Shown: positions 48,147 to 58,262 of the stretch, piece by piece
Numbering within the stretch: position 1 is the first letter of the stretch
Layout of the letters: every line of letters starts with the position of its first letter
Assembly (NCBI GenBank): GCA_963705155.1
Contig: CAVPJC010000013.1
Location: 1 to 64,000, forward strand
Reading direction: 5' to 3'
Length of the DNA stretch: 64,000 bases
Source of the DNA: CAVPJC01 sp963705155
Lineage (GTDB): Bacteria; Chloroflexota; Anaerolineae; Anaerolineales; UBA4823
The notes under the pieces: generated by a model
What the model saw: only the letters and a program-made list of their open reading frames with translations
What the model was told of the DNA's origin: nothing
The model's database searches: none
Program-made: the position numbers and the translations under genes

Positions 48147-49568
48147 ACACCTGCGCAAATCCAGCCCCTGGCAGCTACGCATGGGTGAACGCCGCACCAT
48201 GCTGTTGGTGGGCGATTTTGTAGTAGCACTGGTGGCACTGGTGGTTGCTCTCTATTTCTGGGGCAGTGTGGATCGATTCCCTTCATTTTCGTGGGAATTC
48301 ATCATTCGCCGCCCGCCAGCGTGGTTTTACCTGCTGCCGGTGTTCTGGTTGATCTTACTGGTAGAGTTGTACAACATCCACCGCGCCGGCAATTGGGGAG
48401 ATACGGTGCGCGGGGTGGCGGCGGCTTCGCTCATTGGCATCATGCTCTACCTGGTGCTGTTCTTTTATTACGTGGACCCACCGCGTAATCTGCTGCCCCG
48501 GCGCGGGTGGCAGGGTTCTTTATTGCTGCGGTAGTGCTGACCCTGCTGTGGCGCGCCATATATATAGAATCTTTACTGCACCCCAATTTATGCGCCGGGT
48601 GTTGTTAGTGGGTGGTGGTGTGGCCGGGGAGATCCTTGCTCAAGGTGATCAATGACCTGTGGCCCCCGCCATTTTTTATGGTGGGGATTGTGGATGACGA
48701 TCCCGAGAAAGCCGGCCTGACGATAGAGGGCTTTCAGGTGCTTGGCGCCAGCCAGGACCTGGAGAAATTAATCAGCGATAACGCCATCTCCGATATTATT
48801 GTAGCCATTTCAGGTGAAATGCAAGGCAGGATGTTCCAGGCCTTGTTGGAAGCTCAGGAGCGTGGCATTGAGATCGTGCGCTTTCCACGCGCCTATGAAG
48901 AGCTTTTAGATCGAGTTCCGATCCGCATGTTGGAAGCCGATTGGATCTTGCGCTCGTTTGTGGATGAAGCGCATACCAGCGGTTTGTATGAGCTGGTTAA
49001 ACGCCTGGTAGATATCCTGGGCGGGCTGGCAGGCGTATTGGGCCTGATGGTGCTAATTCCCTTTATATCCATTGCCATACTACTGGATGACGGTGCGCCG
49101 ATCTTTTATTCACAAACCCGGGCGGGTCGCGGCGCCCAACCCTACAATATCATCAAGCTGCGCACCATGCGCCGGGATGCTGAGGCCGATGGGCACGCCG
49201 CATGGGCCAAGGAAGATGACGTACGCGCCACACGCGTGGGGCGTCTTCTGCGTAAAAGCCACCTGGATGAACTGCCCCAGTTCATCAACGTGCTGCGTGG
49301 TGAGATGAGCCTGGTTGGACCGCGCGCAGAACGGCCTGAACTGATGAGCATGTTTGAAAAACACGTGCCATTTTACCGGGCGCGCCTTCTGGTCAAACCC
49401 GGTATCACCGGCTGGGCGCAGATCAATTTTGGCTACGCATCTACCGTTGAAGAGACTGTTGTCAAGCTGGAGTACGACCTGTATTACATCAAGCATCGCA
49501 ACCTGATGATGGACCTGATTATCTTGCTGCGCACGCCTGCCACGGTGCTGGGTCTGCGGGGACGTTGA
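48133..49568 (+). CDS. Polyprenyl-phosphate sugar-1-phosphate transferase (frameshifted)
   Basis: A WbaP/WcaJ-like protein that loads the first sugar phosphate onto undecaprenyl phosphate. The N-terminal helices (residues about 24-130) are in one frame. The linker with a nucleotide-binding-like RRVLLVGGGVAGEIL and the rest, VGIVDDDPEKAGLTIEGFQV, follow after breaks near 48525 and 48640. The C-terminal catalytic domain has KRLVDILGGLAGVLG, FYSQTRAGRGAQPYNIIKLR and GITGWAQINFGYAST. Spliced length is about 478 residues. Confidence 0.88.
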
Positions 49569-49569
49569 A

Positions 49570-51533
49570 ATGTCGGATTTACCTGAGACAAGCAATTTCC
49601 TGCAGCGATTTTTTACCCACCCGATGTACACCTGGTTTCGGCGGCCTTTTACATCCAAACGGCTGTTATTCATTGGCGACCTGCTTCTGATCATCGTGTC
49701 GGTGATGGGCAGCTTCGCCCTGCGTTTGGAGTGGGGATCTCGTTTCGTATATTTTTTGCCACAAGCCTGGCGCATGGTGGCGTTGGCGCTTTTGATTAAG
49801 CCCCTGATCTACTATTTTTTTGGGATGTATCGCCGGTTATGGGTATATGCCAGCATGCCGCGAACTTCGCCTGGTAGTTGTGGCGGTGTCTTTTGCTTCG
49901 CTGCTGGTTTCGATTGCCACGCTTGGCATGATTGCCATCCAACTGCGTTCGCCGAGTTTTCTGGGTTTCCCGCGCGCCACGCTGGTGATTGACTGGCTGC
50001 TTTCCCTGATTCTGGTGGGCGGTTTGCGCCTTGGAATGCGCGCCCTGGCCGAAGCCCGTTCATCTGTGGTTGAGCCCCAGGGCCGCCAGAAGCGTGTTCT
50101 TGTTGTGGGCGCCGGGGATGCCGGGGCGCTGGTTGTGCGAGAAATGCAGAAAAACCCGCAGCTCAACCTGGTTCCCGCATGTTACCTGGATGATGACCAG
50201 AGCAAGCAGAAACAGCAGATCCACGGCGTACCGGTGGTAGGCACGTTGAATGATCTGGCCCGCACCGTTACCCAGCGCCGTGTTGACGAAGTGGTGATCG
50301 CCATCCCCACCGCACCAGGGCGCGTGGTACGCCAGGTGACGGATGTGTGCCGTTTAAAGGGTGTGCCCTTCCGCACCATGCCTGGCATCTATGAGTTGAT
50401 TGGCGGGACCGTCAATGCGAGCCGTCTGCGGGAAGTTGATATTACTGACCTGCTGCGCCGCGAACCAGCCCATCTGGATGACCGCATGATCGGTGAAAGA
50501 CTGGGAGGGCGGCGCGTGCTCGTAACCGGGGCGGGGGGATCGATAGGACGCGAGCTTTGCCGCCAGATCGCCCGCTGGGGTCCATCTGAACTGGTGTTAC
50601 TGGGTCATGGAGAGAACAGCATCTTTGAAATCATTGATGGAGCTGCAGGATAATTATCCCACTCTGCCAATGCATCCTGTAATTGCTGATATTCGCGACA
50701 TCGATCGCCTGGATGTGGTCTTTGAAAATCATCGACCACAAATCGTTTTCCATGCGGCAGCGCACAAGCATGTTCCACTGATGGAGGTGAACATCGAAGA
50801 AGCGGTGACGAACAACGTCATGGGCACCCGCAACATCGTTGAAGCCCTGTTAAATAACGATATCGAGCGCATGGTATTGATATCCACCGATAAGGCTATT
50901 CGCCCTCCAGCGTGTATGGCGCTACGAAACGCCTGGCAGAACTGCAGGTACTGGATGCTGCCAACCGCTCTGGTCAGGCTTTTTCGGTGGTGCGTTTTGG
51001 CAACGTGCTTGGCAGCCGCGGCAGTGTTGTCCCACGCTTTAAGCGGCAGATCAGCCGCGGCGGGCCGGTGACAATCACTCACCCGGATATGGAACGTTAC
51101 TTTATGACGATACCAGAAGCGGTGCACCTGGTGTTGCAAGCCGCTTCCATGGGGCAGGGCGGAGAAGTCTTTGTGCTCAAAATGGGCGATCAGATTGCGC
51201 ATCCTGGATCTGGCTGAGGATTTGATTCGTCTCTCTGGTCTGGAGCCGTACAAAGATATCGAAATCATCTTCACCGGCATTCGTCCGGGTGAAAAATTGA
51301 GTGAGGAGCTCTGGGATCGATGGGCATCCTATGAAACAACCGTCCACCCCGATATCGTCTTGCTGGCGCAGGAAGATATCCTCTCCGGTTCGGCCCTGCG
51401 CGGCACCGTCAATGATTTGATCCACCTGGCGCGTGAAGGTGATGTCGGCTCCATCGTGCGCATTCTGGATGAGTTTATCCCGGGCGCCGCCGTGCGCAGC
51501 ACACCGCCGCCAGATTTGACAGCCATCGTTTAA
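49570..51533 (+). CDS. CapD/FlaA1-like nucleotide-sugar dehydratase (frameshifted)
   Basis: A membrane-anchored UDP-sugar 4,6-dehydratase or epimerase. The N-terminal four helices are followed by a first Rossmann domain (VLVVGAGDAGALVVREMQ), then the catalytic NAD-binding domain RRVLVTGAGGSIGRELCRQ with FHAAAHKHVPLMEV, STDKA and the Y-x3-K set in VYGATKRLAE, and RFGNVLGSRGSVVP. C-terminal LLRPGEKL-like text reads TGIRPGEKLSEELW. Breaks lie near 49855, 50640, 50905 and 51190. Spliced length is about 650 residues, as expected. Its ATG is 1 nt after the sugar transferase stop. Confidence 0.88.
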
Positions 51534-51537
51534 GTTC

Positions 51538-52532
51538 ATGCCGATATTAAGCTCCCGCCAGTGGGATGAATTTCTGACGGCCTGGCCTGATGCACACCTG
51601 TTGCAAACTTCCGCCTGGGCCGGCTTAAAGGTCTTTCGGGTTGGGAAGCGGAGTGGGTGGCAGCTGGCGACAGCGGCGCACAGGTGCTTTTCCGGCGCTT
51701 GCCATTGGGTTTCAGCATCGCGTACATCCCGCACGGGCCGGTAGGTGAAAATTGGGAAACTTTATGGTCAGAATTGGATATCGTTTGCCGTAAAAAACGG
51801 GCGATTTTTCTCAAAGTGGAACCTGATTTATGGGAACCCATAACGGGCGAGCCAAAGCGAATGCCGCCGCCTGGTTTTCAAATGGGTGCGCAAAATATCC
51901 AGCCGCCGCGCACGCTCCTGGTTGATCTAAGTGGAGATGAAGACAGCATTCTGGGACGGATGAAACAGAAAACGCGCTACAATGTGCGCCTGGCGCAGCG
52001 ACACGGCGTGCTGGTTCGCTCCTCCGCTGATCTTGAGATTTTCCACCAACTCATCCAGGTCACGGGTGAGCGTGACCGGTTTGGTGTGCACAGCAAAGAA
52101 TATTACCGGCGGCGCTTATCGAGCTTTTCTTTCCTCAGGGATTGTGTGAATTACTCCTGGCAGAAGTGGATGCGCAACCGTTAGCGGCGATGATGGTATT
52201 TGCCCACGGCAGGCGCGCCTGGTATTTTTACGGCGCCTCATCCGACCATTTACCGCGAGCTGATGCCCACCTATCTGCTGCAGTGGGAAGCCATGCGCTG
52301 GGCGCGAGCCCGTGGTTGTACATCCTATGATCTGTGGGGTGTACCTGATGCAGAGCTGGCTGAATTGGAAGCTGGGTTTACTACCCGCGGCGATGGCTTG
52401 TGGGGAGTATACCGGTTTAAACGTGGCTTCGGTGGTGTGCTTCGACGGAGCGCTGGTTCCTGGGATCGCATCTATTTGCCCCTGCTTTATCGCTTATACA
52501 CCGTTTGGCTGGCACGCGGTTCGGGAGAATAA
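51538..52532 (+). CDS. FemAB-type peptidyltransferase, first copy (frameshifted)
   Basis: FemAB/FemX proteins add amino acids from aminoacyl-tRNA to the peptidoglycan stem peptide. The N-terminus SSRQWDEFLTAWPDAHLLQT, the core GRMKQKTRYNVRLAQRHGV and the C-terminal LLQWEAMRWARARGC with YDLWGVPDAE are in at least three frames. Breaks lie near 51640, 52125 and 52240. Spliced length is about 331 residues. It is followed 4 nt later by a second FemAB gene with the same core motif, so the pair looks like a tandem duplication. Confidence 0.83.
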
Positions 52533-52535
52533 GTC

Positions 52536-53810
52536 ATGTCTTCTCCTGTCCGACGAATATCACCGAATGATTGGAACGCCCTGGTTGCATCTTTCCCCAT
52601 GGCCCACATTTTACAGACCTGGGAATGGGGACAATCCAAAGTTCGCAATGGCTGGCAGCCTCGATACCTGGTCTGGGTACAAGGCTCACAGGGACTGGTT
52701 TGTGAGCGATGGGATGTGATCTTCGCACCTGAGGCTGCACGTGCATTGAGATCTGATCTGCCATCAAAAAACTCGGCCATGCACACCAATGTTCTAGCAG
52801 TTGCAATGATTCTGCGCCGGACGATCCCTGTGGGTGGATTTGCCGCCCGATTGGGCGTATTATATTCACCCCGGGGGCCGCTTTTGCGTGATTGGGCTGA
52901 TGCTGGTTTGCGAGGCAGGGTGCTGGCTGACCTGCAAGCCTATGCCCGCCGGGATGGAGCTATCTTCCTGAAGATTGACCCCGATGTGCGTCTGGGAACT
53001 GGCATTCCAGGCCAGGCCGGTGATCGTCCCGACCGAACCGGATTGAACTTCCAGCAAGAGCTGGTTGCGGCAGGCTGGCGCTTCTCTGATGAGCAAGTAC
53101 AGTTTCGCAATACCGTGCTACTGGATTTGTCGCCGTCTGAGGATGAAATCCTGGGCCGGATGAAGCAGAAAACGCGCTATAACGTGCGATTGGCAGAGCG
53201 TAAAGGGGTGCGTATCCGTCCTGGCACTACCGCCGATCTGGGGCTGCTCTACCGTATGTATGCTGAAACCTCCCTGAGGGATGGATTTGTCATCCGTGAG
53301 GAGGCCTATTACAATAATCTCTGGGGACTGTTTATGCGTTCGCAGGCCAACCCGGGTGCACCAACGCAGCCCGGTAATGTGGATGCCGCCGCGCTCCAAC
53401 CCCAGGCGGAGCCGCTGATTGCTGAAGTGGAAGGCGAGGCCGCCGCGGCGCTGGTGGTATTTCGCTTTGCGGGTCGAGCCTGGTATCTATTCGGCATGTC
53501 GAGCCAGGCGCACCGGGAAAAGATGCCCAACCACCTGCTGCAATGGGAGGCCATGCGGCGGGCGCGGGCTGCCGGCTGCCGGGAATATGATCTGTGGGGT
53601 GCACCAGACGTATTTAACGAAAGCGATTCGATGTGGGGAGTTTGGCGGTTTAAAGAAGGTTTGGGGGGTGAGGTGGTGCGTCATATAGGCGCATGGGATT
53701 ATCCCAGCAGCCGCCTGTTCTATCCGTTATACACGCGTTTTTTGCCACAGGTACTCGATGTGCTGCGCCGCCGCGGCCGCGCCCGAACTCGACAGCAGAT
53801 GGGAGCCTGA
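52536..53810 (+). CDS. FemAB-type peptidyltransferase, second copy
   Basis: A 424-residue intact relative of the preceding gene. The shared core is GRMKQKTRYNVRLAERKGV and the C-terminal acetyltransferase-like part has LLQWEAMRRARAAGCREYDL and WGAPDVFNESDSMWGVWRFK. It is longer than the first copy because of an insertion after residue 260 (QANPGAPTQPGNVDAA). Two enzymes in series would fit sequential addition of two bridge residues to lipid II, as in Staphylococcus FemX/A/B. Confidence 0.88.
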   Translation: MSSPVRRISPNDWNALVASFPMAHILQTWEWGQSKVRNGWQPRYLVWVQGSQGLVCERWDVIFAPEAARALRSDLPSKNSAMHTNVLAVAMILRRTIPVGGFAARLGVLYSPRGPLLRDWADAGLRGRVLADLQAYARRDGAIFLKIDPDVRLGTGIPGQAGDRPDRTGLNFQQELVAAGWRFSDEQVQFRNTVLLDLSPSEDEILGRMKQKTRYNVRLAERKGVRIRPGTTADLGLLYRMYAETSLRDGFVIREEAYYNNLWGLFMRSQANPGAPTQPGNVDAAALQPQAEPLIAEVEGEAAAALVVFRFAGRAWYLFGMSSQAHREKMPNHLLQWEAMRRARAAGCREYDLWGAPDVFNESDSMWGVWRFKEGLGGEVVRHIGAWDYPSSRLFYPLYTRFLPQVLDVLRRRGRARTRQQMGA

Positions 53811-53891
53811 AAGGTGGCCGGGGTCATGCCAAATTAACGAAAATCAATCCGTCCATACTATTTTATTTGGATCGACTATAAAGGATTACCA

Positions 53892-54884
53892 ATGATTAAC
53901 CTGCCTCGTTTGAAATTTGCACTTTTGCCTACGCCAGTGGAGGCGCTGCCGCGCCTGGGGGCCGCTTTGGGAGGCCTGCGCTTGCTGGTCAAGCGTGATG
54001 ATCAGACCGGATTGGCCTTTGGCGGTAATAAAACCCGCAAACTGGAGCTGCTGGTAGCGGAGGCTCAAGCCAACGGCGCCCGAACCCTGATCACCGCCGG
54101 GGCCATCCAATCCAACCACTGCCGGCAGACGGCTGCCGCGGCTGCCCGTTTTGGGCTGGATTGTATTCTCGTTCTGGGGGGCGACCGTCCGCTGGCTCCC
54201 AGCGCCAACTTGCTGCTTGATCAGCTCTTTGGCGCCGAGATAGTCTGGACCTCGATGGCAGAGCGGGCCACGCAGCTGCAGACCACCTTCCAGCAAGCCT
54301 GGGAGGCAGGGCGGAGACCATACCTGGTGCCATACGGCGGTTCCAGTCCGGTAGGCGCCGCTGGCTATGCTCTGGCAATGCAGGAACTTGCAGCGCAATG
54401 GCACGAGTCGCCGCTGCAAGGCCCTCCAGATTGGATCGTATTCCCTTCCTCCTCTGGCGGCACCCAGGCCGGCCTGGCGGTGGGCGCCCGTCTGACATCA
54501 TACCCCGGCAAAATTCTGGGCATCAGTGTGGATGAACCGCAAGACGTCCTACAGAGGCGCGTTGCAGCTCTGGCAGGCGAAACCGCTGCCCGCCTGGGTT
54601 TGGAGTATACCTTCGCTCCATCCGATATCCTCGTGAACGCCAATTATCTGGGCGGGGGTTATGGTGTGATGGGCGCGGCAGAGCGCGAAGCGGTGGCGCT
54701 TTTTGCTCGAATGGAAGGTTTGCTGTTGGATCCAGTTTATACCGGGCGGGCGGCAGCCGGGTTGATTGACCTGGCGCGAGGCGGCTTTTTCCCACACGGG
54801 CAAAGCGTGCTTTTCTGGCATACCGGCGGCTCCCCGGCCCTGTTTGCCGATAAATACCAGGATATTATTTCATCTCAAGCTTAG
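53892..54884 (+). CDS. D-cysteine desulfhydrase/ACC deaminase family PLP enzyme
   Basis: A 330-residue fold-type II PLP enzyme. The PLP lysine is in FGGNKTRKLELL, AIQSNHCRQTAAAAA follows, and the phosphate-binding loop SSSGGTQAGLAVG is clear. The overall length and the start PRLKFALLPTPVEALPRL fit D-cysteine desulfhydrase (DcyD) better than ACC deaminase, but the two cannot be told apart by eye. The gene is intact. AAGGAT lies before the ATG with TATAAA just upstream. Confidence 0.85.
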   Translation: MINLPRLKFALLPTPVEALPRLGAALGGLRLLVKRDDQTGLAFGGNKTRKLELLVAEAQANGARTLITAGAIQSNHCRQTAAAAARFGLDCILVLGGDRPLAPSANLLLDQLFGAEIVWTSMAERATQLQTTFQQAWEAGRRPYLVPYGGSSPVGAAGYALAMQELAAQWHESPLQGPPDWIVFPSSSGGTQAGLAVGARLTSYPGKILGISVDEPQDVLQRRVAALAGETAARLGLEYTFAPSDILVNANYLGGGYGVMGAAEREAVALFARMEGLLLDPVYTGRAAAGLIDLARGGFFPHGQSVLFWHTGGSPALFADKYQDIISSQA

Positions 54885-55179
54885 CACTTCGTAAACCAGA
54901 ACCGGTATAGCTTAGCGCTTTCGAGCGCAGGCAGGCAAGAGGTGCGGCGGCTGCCAGATAGCTGTTCAGCACAGAAATCTACTGCTCAGGTGAGAGCCAT
55001 TGGTTGAGAGCGGTGAAACCGTACATTTCGGCAATCAGGGCTGTGATTGCGCTGCCTTGACCGCCCGGATGGAGTTGTTTGGGATCGATCTTCTCGATCA
55101 CCGCTGGCGCCAAGGTGCGCCTGAACAAGCCCCGCCAGGTTGCCGCGCGATCAAAACCTCTTATAACGCTTCTTCTCAT
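54863..55179 (-). pseudogene. Decayed fragment of a class III nucleotide cyclase domain
   Basis: On the minus strand one frame reads LAPAVIEKIDPKQLHPGG and then ITALIAEMYGFTALNQWLSP, which matches the start of adenylate/guanylate cyclase catalytic domains (typically FADIRGFT). A TAG stop at 54981-54979 interrupts it, and the same frame continues ISVLNSYLAAAAPLACLRSK and ALSYTGSGL, matching the next part of the domain, before ending in unrelated sequence. The first metal-binding Asp of the domain is replaced (AEMYGF instead of ADIRGF). Only about a third of the domain is present, and it overlaps the end of the neighbouring gene, so it is a remnant rather than a working enzyme. Confidence 0.55.
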
Positions 55180-55648
55180 CTGGTTCGGTGAACAGGCGGC
55201 GGAAGAGCGCCTTATAAGATAGGCTTCGGATCTGGCTGCTGGCTTCCACCGCGGGGGTGATATCGTCCTTGGGGGCAGGGCTGTATACGGCAGCCTGATA
55301 GGTTGCCAGCAAGGTTTCGGTGGGGGGTTTCGCCAGCGGCAGCTCGCTGCTCAGGTGTGATGCTCGTTCAGCAGGTGTGTCTTGCGGCAGGGGCGGCTTG
55401 CCGATGCGGCGCAGAGCATGGTTGAGCTCCTGGTAAGCGCGCAACAGCGGGGAGAGACTGGCGCTGAAGGCCCAGTCGCGTAGAAATCTTGGAGGTCGAA
55501 TGCCTAAACGGCGCATGCCTTTTTCCAGGGCGATGGGAAAAAGCGGTAATTGTTTTTGCAGCTCGCGGCGCTTGATGATAGATATAACCAGCAGCAGCAG
55601 CAAGACTGTCAGTACGCTGGTCAGAAGGATGGTAGCGCCCATGTCCAT
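55151..55648 (-). CDS. DUF4129-like C-terminal part of the TgpA transglutaminase
   Basis: A 165-residue reading frame with an N-terminal membrane helix (ILLTSVLTVLLLLLVISII) and a soluble part with FSASLSPLLRAYQELNHALR, the DUF4129 region that usually ends TgpA-type proteins. It overlaps the 3' end of the transglutaminase gene by 28 nt in a different frame. In relatives this helix and domain belong to the same protein, so the split is probably another single-base error; a separate gene with a GGGG site before its ATG is the alternative. Confidence 0.65.
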   Translation of the reverse strand: MDMGATILLTSVLTVLLLLLVISIIKRRELQKQLPLFPIALEKGMRRLGIRPPRFLRDWAFSASLSPLLRAYQELNHALRRIGKPPLPQDTPAERASHLSSELPLAKPPTETLLATYQAAVYSPAPKDDITPAVEASSQIRSLSYKALFRRLFTEPDEKKRYKRF

Positions 55649-57525
55649 GGTGGATTCCCCTCGAAATCATCCAGGTTTGGCTGTGGCAGATTGCGATCGA
55701 TGGGCAAATCTTCAAGAGGTACCTGGTCATTCGATCCAGCATCATCCGGGTTGGAAGTGCTTTCACCCAGCGGGCGGAAAATCTCGGGCTGCGCGGCAGT
55801 GGGTTCAAACTCAACCCAGCCAATACCGGGGAAATACACTTCGGGCCAGGCATGGGCATCGCGCTGAAGTACGGTGTATGACCGGACTTCAGCAACATTG
55901 ATTTGTTCCAGCTCCTGACCCTGGGCATATCCAACGACCAGGCGGGCCGGTATACCCAGGGAGCGCAGCAAGACAACCTCAGCCGTTGCGTAGTAATTAC
56001 AGAAACCCTGGCGTAAATCGAAGAGGAACCAGTCGGTAAGCTCCTGGTTATTGGGCAGAGTGGGAACCGTTTCGGCGTATTCGATATTGAGACGCAGGAA
56101 GTTGGTGACGGCCGCGACGATATCATAGGGGGTCTCCTGACCCTCGGCGATGGCGGCTGCCAGGTCGTGTGTGCGGCGGGTGATGTTGGAGGGCAGTTGC
56201 AGGTAGCGCTCGCGCACCCATTCGGGGTAATCGTCGCCTGCCTGGCGCAGCCTGGCAATTGTGATGGCATTAAGCGAGGCGCGCAGGTTGTAAGTCTCAC
56301 CGGCGCGCAGGGGCGGCGTGGCGCGCAGCGAGGCCAGGTCAGCGCTGCTGTCGGGATTATAAGCCAGCTCAGCCTGGGTGGGACGGCTGAGCCACACCGG
56401 TTGTCCCACGGTAAACAGGGTAGCCATGGGCGATCCGATCGTGAATGCGAAGGCGAAGCGCCCGGGGGCATTGTCTTCCATGTCCGGAAAAGTCAGGTCC
56501 AATTCCTCGGCAGGCAGGGCTTTTGTGGTGTTGAGGGTGCTCCTCCAGCCATTCTCATAGCTGTCGTAAATGCGCGCCCGCCAGTAGTAACGCGTTCCTG
56601 GCGGCGGGTCAATCGGCACAGCTACCTGGAAGACCGTGCTGTCCGAGAGACGGTTGCCGCGCCCCAGGGCCAGGCTGGGACCGTAATAATCAGAGACGAT
56701 GCCAACCGATGAGCGCAGAGAGGCGAAGGCGTTATCCACGGTGTTGCGCATATCACGCCAGGGCGCTTTTATTTTTTCCCACGCTTGCGCGGCTGCGGGA
56801 AGCGTATCGGCAAGGGCTGGGGCCGTCCATGCCAGGGTCAGGATGACCACGGAGATCAGCAAGGTGATGCGGACAAAATCCAACCCCAGGTAGGGGGGTG
56901 TATAGGTGTGGTTCTGTTCCCAGCGGAGTTTATTTTGAACGTAAACCAGGCGTGCTACCAGCATGAGGGCGAAAAGCAGGTAGATGACCAGGTATCCAAT
57001 GCGCATACCCACCGAGGGATCGTAGGAATGGAAAAGCACCAGGGCGATGCCGGTGGGCAAGACGGCGCTCCAGGGCTGGGCATAGCGGGTGATGACATAA
57101 CCGGCATGGCAGCCAAGCACCCAGAAAACGATTGCCATCAGCACCAGAAAGAGCAGATTATCAGGCACGGCTTTTTGTTGCACCAGGTGCTGGAAAATGA
57201 CGCCCAGCCGGCCTGCAAGGCTCAGCAGGCGCTCCTGCCAGGGTACACCCTCACCCAGGGTCAGGGCGACTCGCCAGGGGACAACGTAAGCTCCGTAGGC
57301 AATCGCAAAGAACGCCGAAACCCGCGGAGAAAACCGGCTGTAGCCCAGGGCTACACCGGCGATCAAGCCTAGGTAAGCCGTGGTTCGGGTGATGCCCAGG
57401 TTTTCGGTCCAGCCGGTAGCGACCAGGCGGGTAAAAGCGGCGGTGAGCACGACCATCATCAACAAGATGGATGGCAAGTCCCACCAGCGGGTAGGATGAG
57501 TAGATTGAGTTTTAGACATAGGCAA
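55621..57525 (-). CDS. TgpA-type membrane transglutaminase-like protein
   Basis: A 634-residue protein. The N-terminal 200 residues hold about six membrane helices (DUF3488-like), one more helix follows at about residue 215-240, and the rest is extracytoplasmic. The transglutaminase core is LRQGFCNYYATAEVVLLRSL (catalytic Cys), then LQRDAHAWPEVYFPGIGW with the His, and FEPT with the Asp. It begins just upstream of nuoA and is divergent from it. TgpA in Pseudomonas is essential but its substrate is unknown. See the adjacent frame at 55151-55648 for the probable C-terminus. Confidence 0.88.
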   Translation of the reverse strand: MPMSKTQSTHPTRWWDLPSILLMMVVLTAAFTRLVATGWTENLGITRTTAYLGLIAGVALGYSRFSPRVSAFFAIAYGAYVVPWRVALTLGEGVPWQERLLSLAGRLGVIFQHLVQQKAVPDNLLFLVLMAIVFWVLGCHAGYVITRYAQPWSAVLPTGIALVLFHSYDPSVGMRIGYLVIYLLFALMLVARLVYVQNKLRWEQNHTYTPPYLGLDFVRITLLISVVILTLAWTAPALADTLPAAAQAWEKIKAPWRDMRNTVDNAFASLRSSVGIVSDYYGPSLALGRGNRLSDSTVFQVAVPIDPPPGTRYYWRARIYDSYENGWRSTLNTTKALPAEELDLTFPDMEDNAPGRFAFAFTIGSPMATLFTVGQPVWLSRPTQAELAYNPDSSADLASLRATPPLRAGETYNLRASLNAITIARLRQAGDDYPEWVRERYLQLPSNITRRTHDLAAAIAEGQETPYDIVAAVTNFLRLNIEYAETVPTLPNNQELTDWFLFDLRQGFCNYYATAEVVLLRSLGIPARLVVGYAQGQELEQINVAEVRSYTVLQRDAHAWPEVYFPGIGWVEFEPTAAQPEIFRPLGESTSNPDDAGSNDQVPLEDLPIDRNLPQPNLDDFEGNPPWTWALPSF

Positions 57526-57718
57526 CCAGAAAAAGTAAATGCGATTACGACAACTACCGGTACATTAGTTACTTTGCTGCATGCGGAGCGGTTCAGGGCC
57601 AGGTGAAAGCAGGCTGCTGAAGAATTGTTTTATTAATGATACCGCGCTTGGTTGAAAAATGGATGATCCAATCCTGCTGCGGGTGCGGTAAGCCGGGCCA
57701 GATGAATTATTAATGAAA

Positions 57719-57748
57719 ATTGAAATTCAATCCTACTTATGGTAAAAT
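57719..57748 (+). promoter_or_regulatory. nuo operon promoter with an overlapping palindrome
   Basis: TTGAAA (57720-57725) and TAAAAT (57743-57748) are 17 bases apart, a good sigma-70 promoter with the nuoA ATG 58 nt after the -10 box. The -35 lies inside a 13-bp palindrome ATTGAAATTCAAT (57719-57731), which could bind a regulator. Confidence 0.7.
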
Positions 57749-57806
57749 CTCCCGAGTGTTTGTGAAAAGTTAGCAATCTCCCTTTCGGGCCAAACAAGGA
57801 GTCTGC

Positions 57807-58163
57807 ATGCATAGTGAGTGGTTATTTATCGGCGTTTTTCTTGTACTCGCCCCTGTTTTTCCCGGTTTAGCCCTGATTATTCCACGCATACTTGCGCCAC
57901 GCAAACCCAACCCGCTCAAATCACAGACCTATGAATGCGGCATCGAAACGGTCGGCGTGAACTGGATACAATTCCGCGTCCAATATTACATATTTGCCCT
58001 GGTCTTCTTAATCTTTGACGTTGAGACTGTATTCCTGTTTCCCTGGGCTGTGGCTTTTGATCAACTGCCCCTTTTTGCTGTACTTGAGGGCGTTTTGTTC
58101 ATCCTCATCCTGGCTGCCGGTTTGATCTATGCCTGGCGCAAGGGTGTGCTGGAATGGATTTAA
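57807..58163 (+). CDS. nuoA: NADH-quinone oxidoreductase subunit A
   Basis: A 118-residue membrane subunit of complex I with three helices. The conserved loop KSQTYECGIETVG with its Cys and YYIFALVFLIFDVETVFLFP with the membrane Asp and Glu are exact family features. AAGGAG precedes the ATG. The gene is intact. It is followed not by nuoB but by a hairpin and nuoH. Confidence 0.95.
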   Translation: MHSEWLFIGVFLVLAPVFPGLALIIPRILAPRKPNPLKSQTYECGIETVGVNWIQFRVQYYIFALVFLIFDVETVFLFPWAVAFDQLPLFAVLEGVLFILILAAGLIYAWRKGVLEWI

Positions 58164-58187
58164 AAATTGTGAGTTTTTTTGAATATT

Positions 58188-58218
58188 AAAAGGCTGATGG
58201 GAAACCCCTCAGCCTTTT
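58188..58218 (+). terminator. Hairpin between nuoA and nuoH (attenuator or terminator)
   Basis: AAAAGGCTGA (58188-58197) pairs with TCAGCCTTTT (58209-58218), with GGG/CCC further up the stem. The T-run is the 3' arm itself, so it could terminate or dampen transcription after nuoA. nuoH starts 45 nt later with AGGAG. Confidence 0.75.
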
Positions 58219-58262
58219 ACGTGTTAACGGCTTTCTGAAAATATTAGCGAAGGAGTGTTTGG

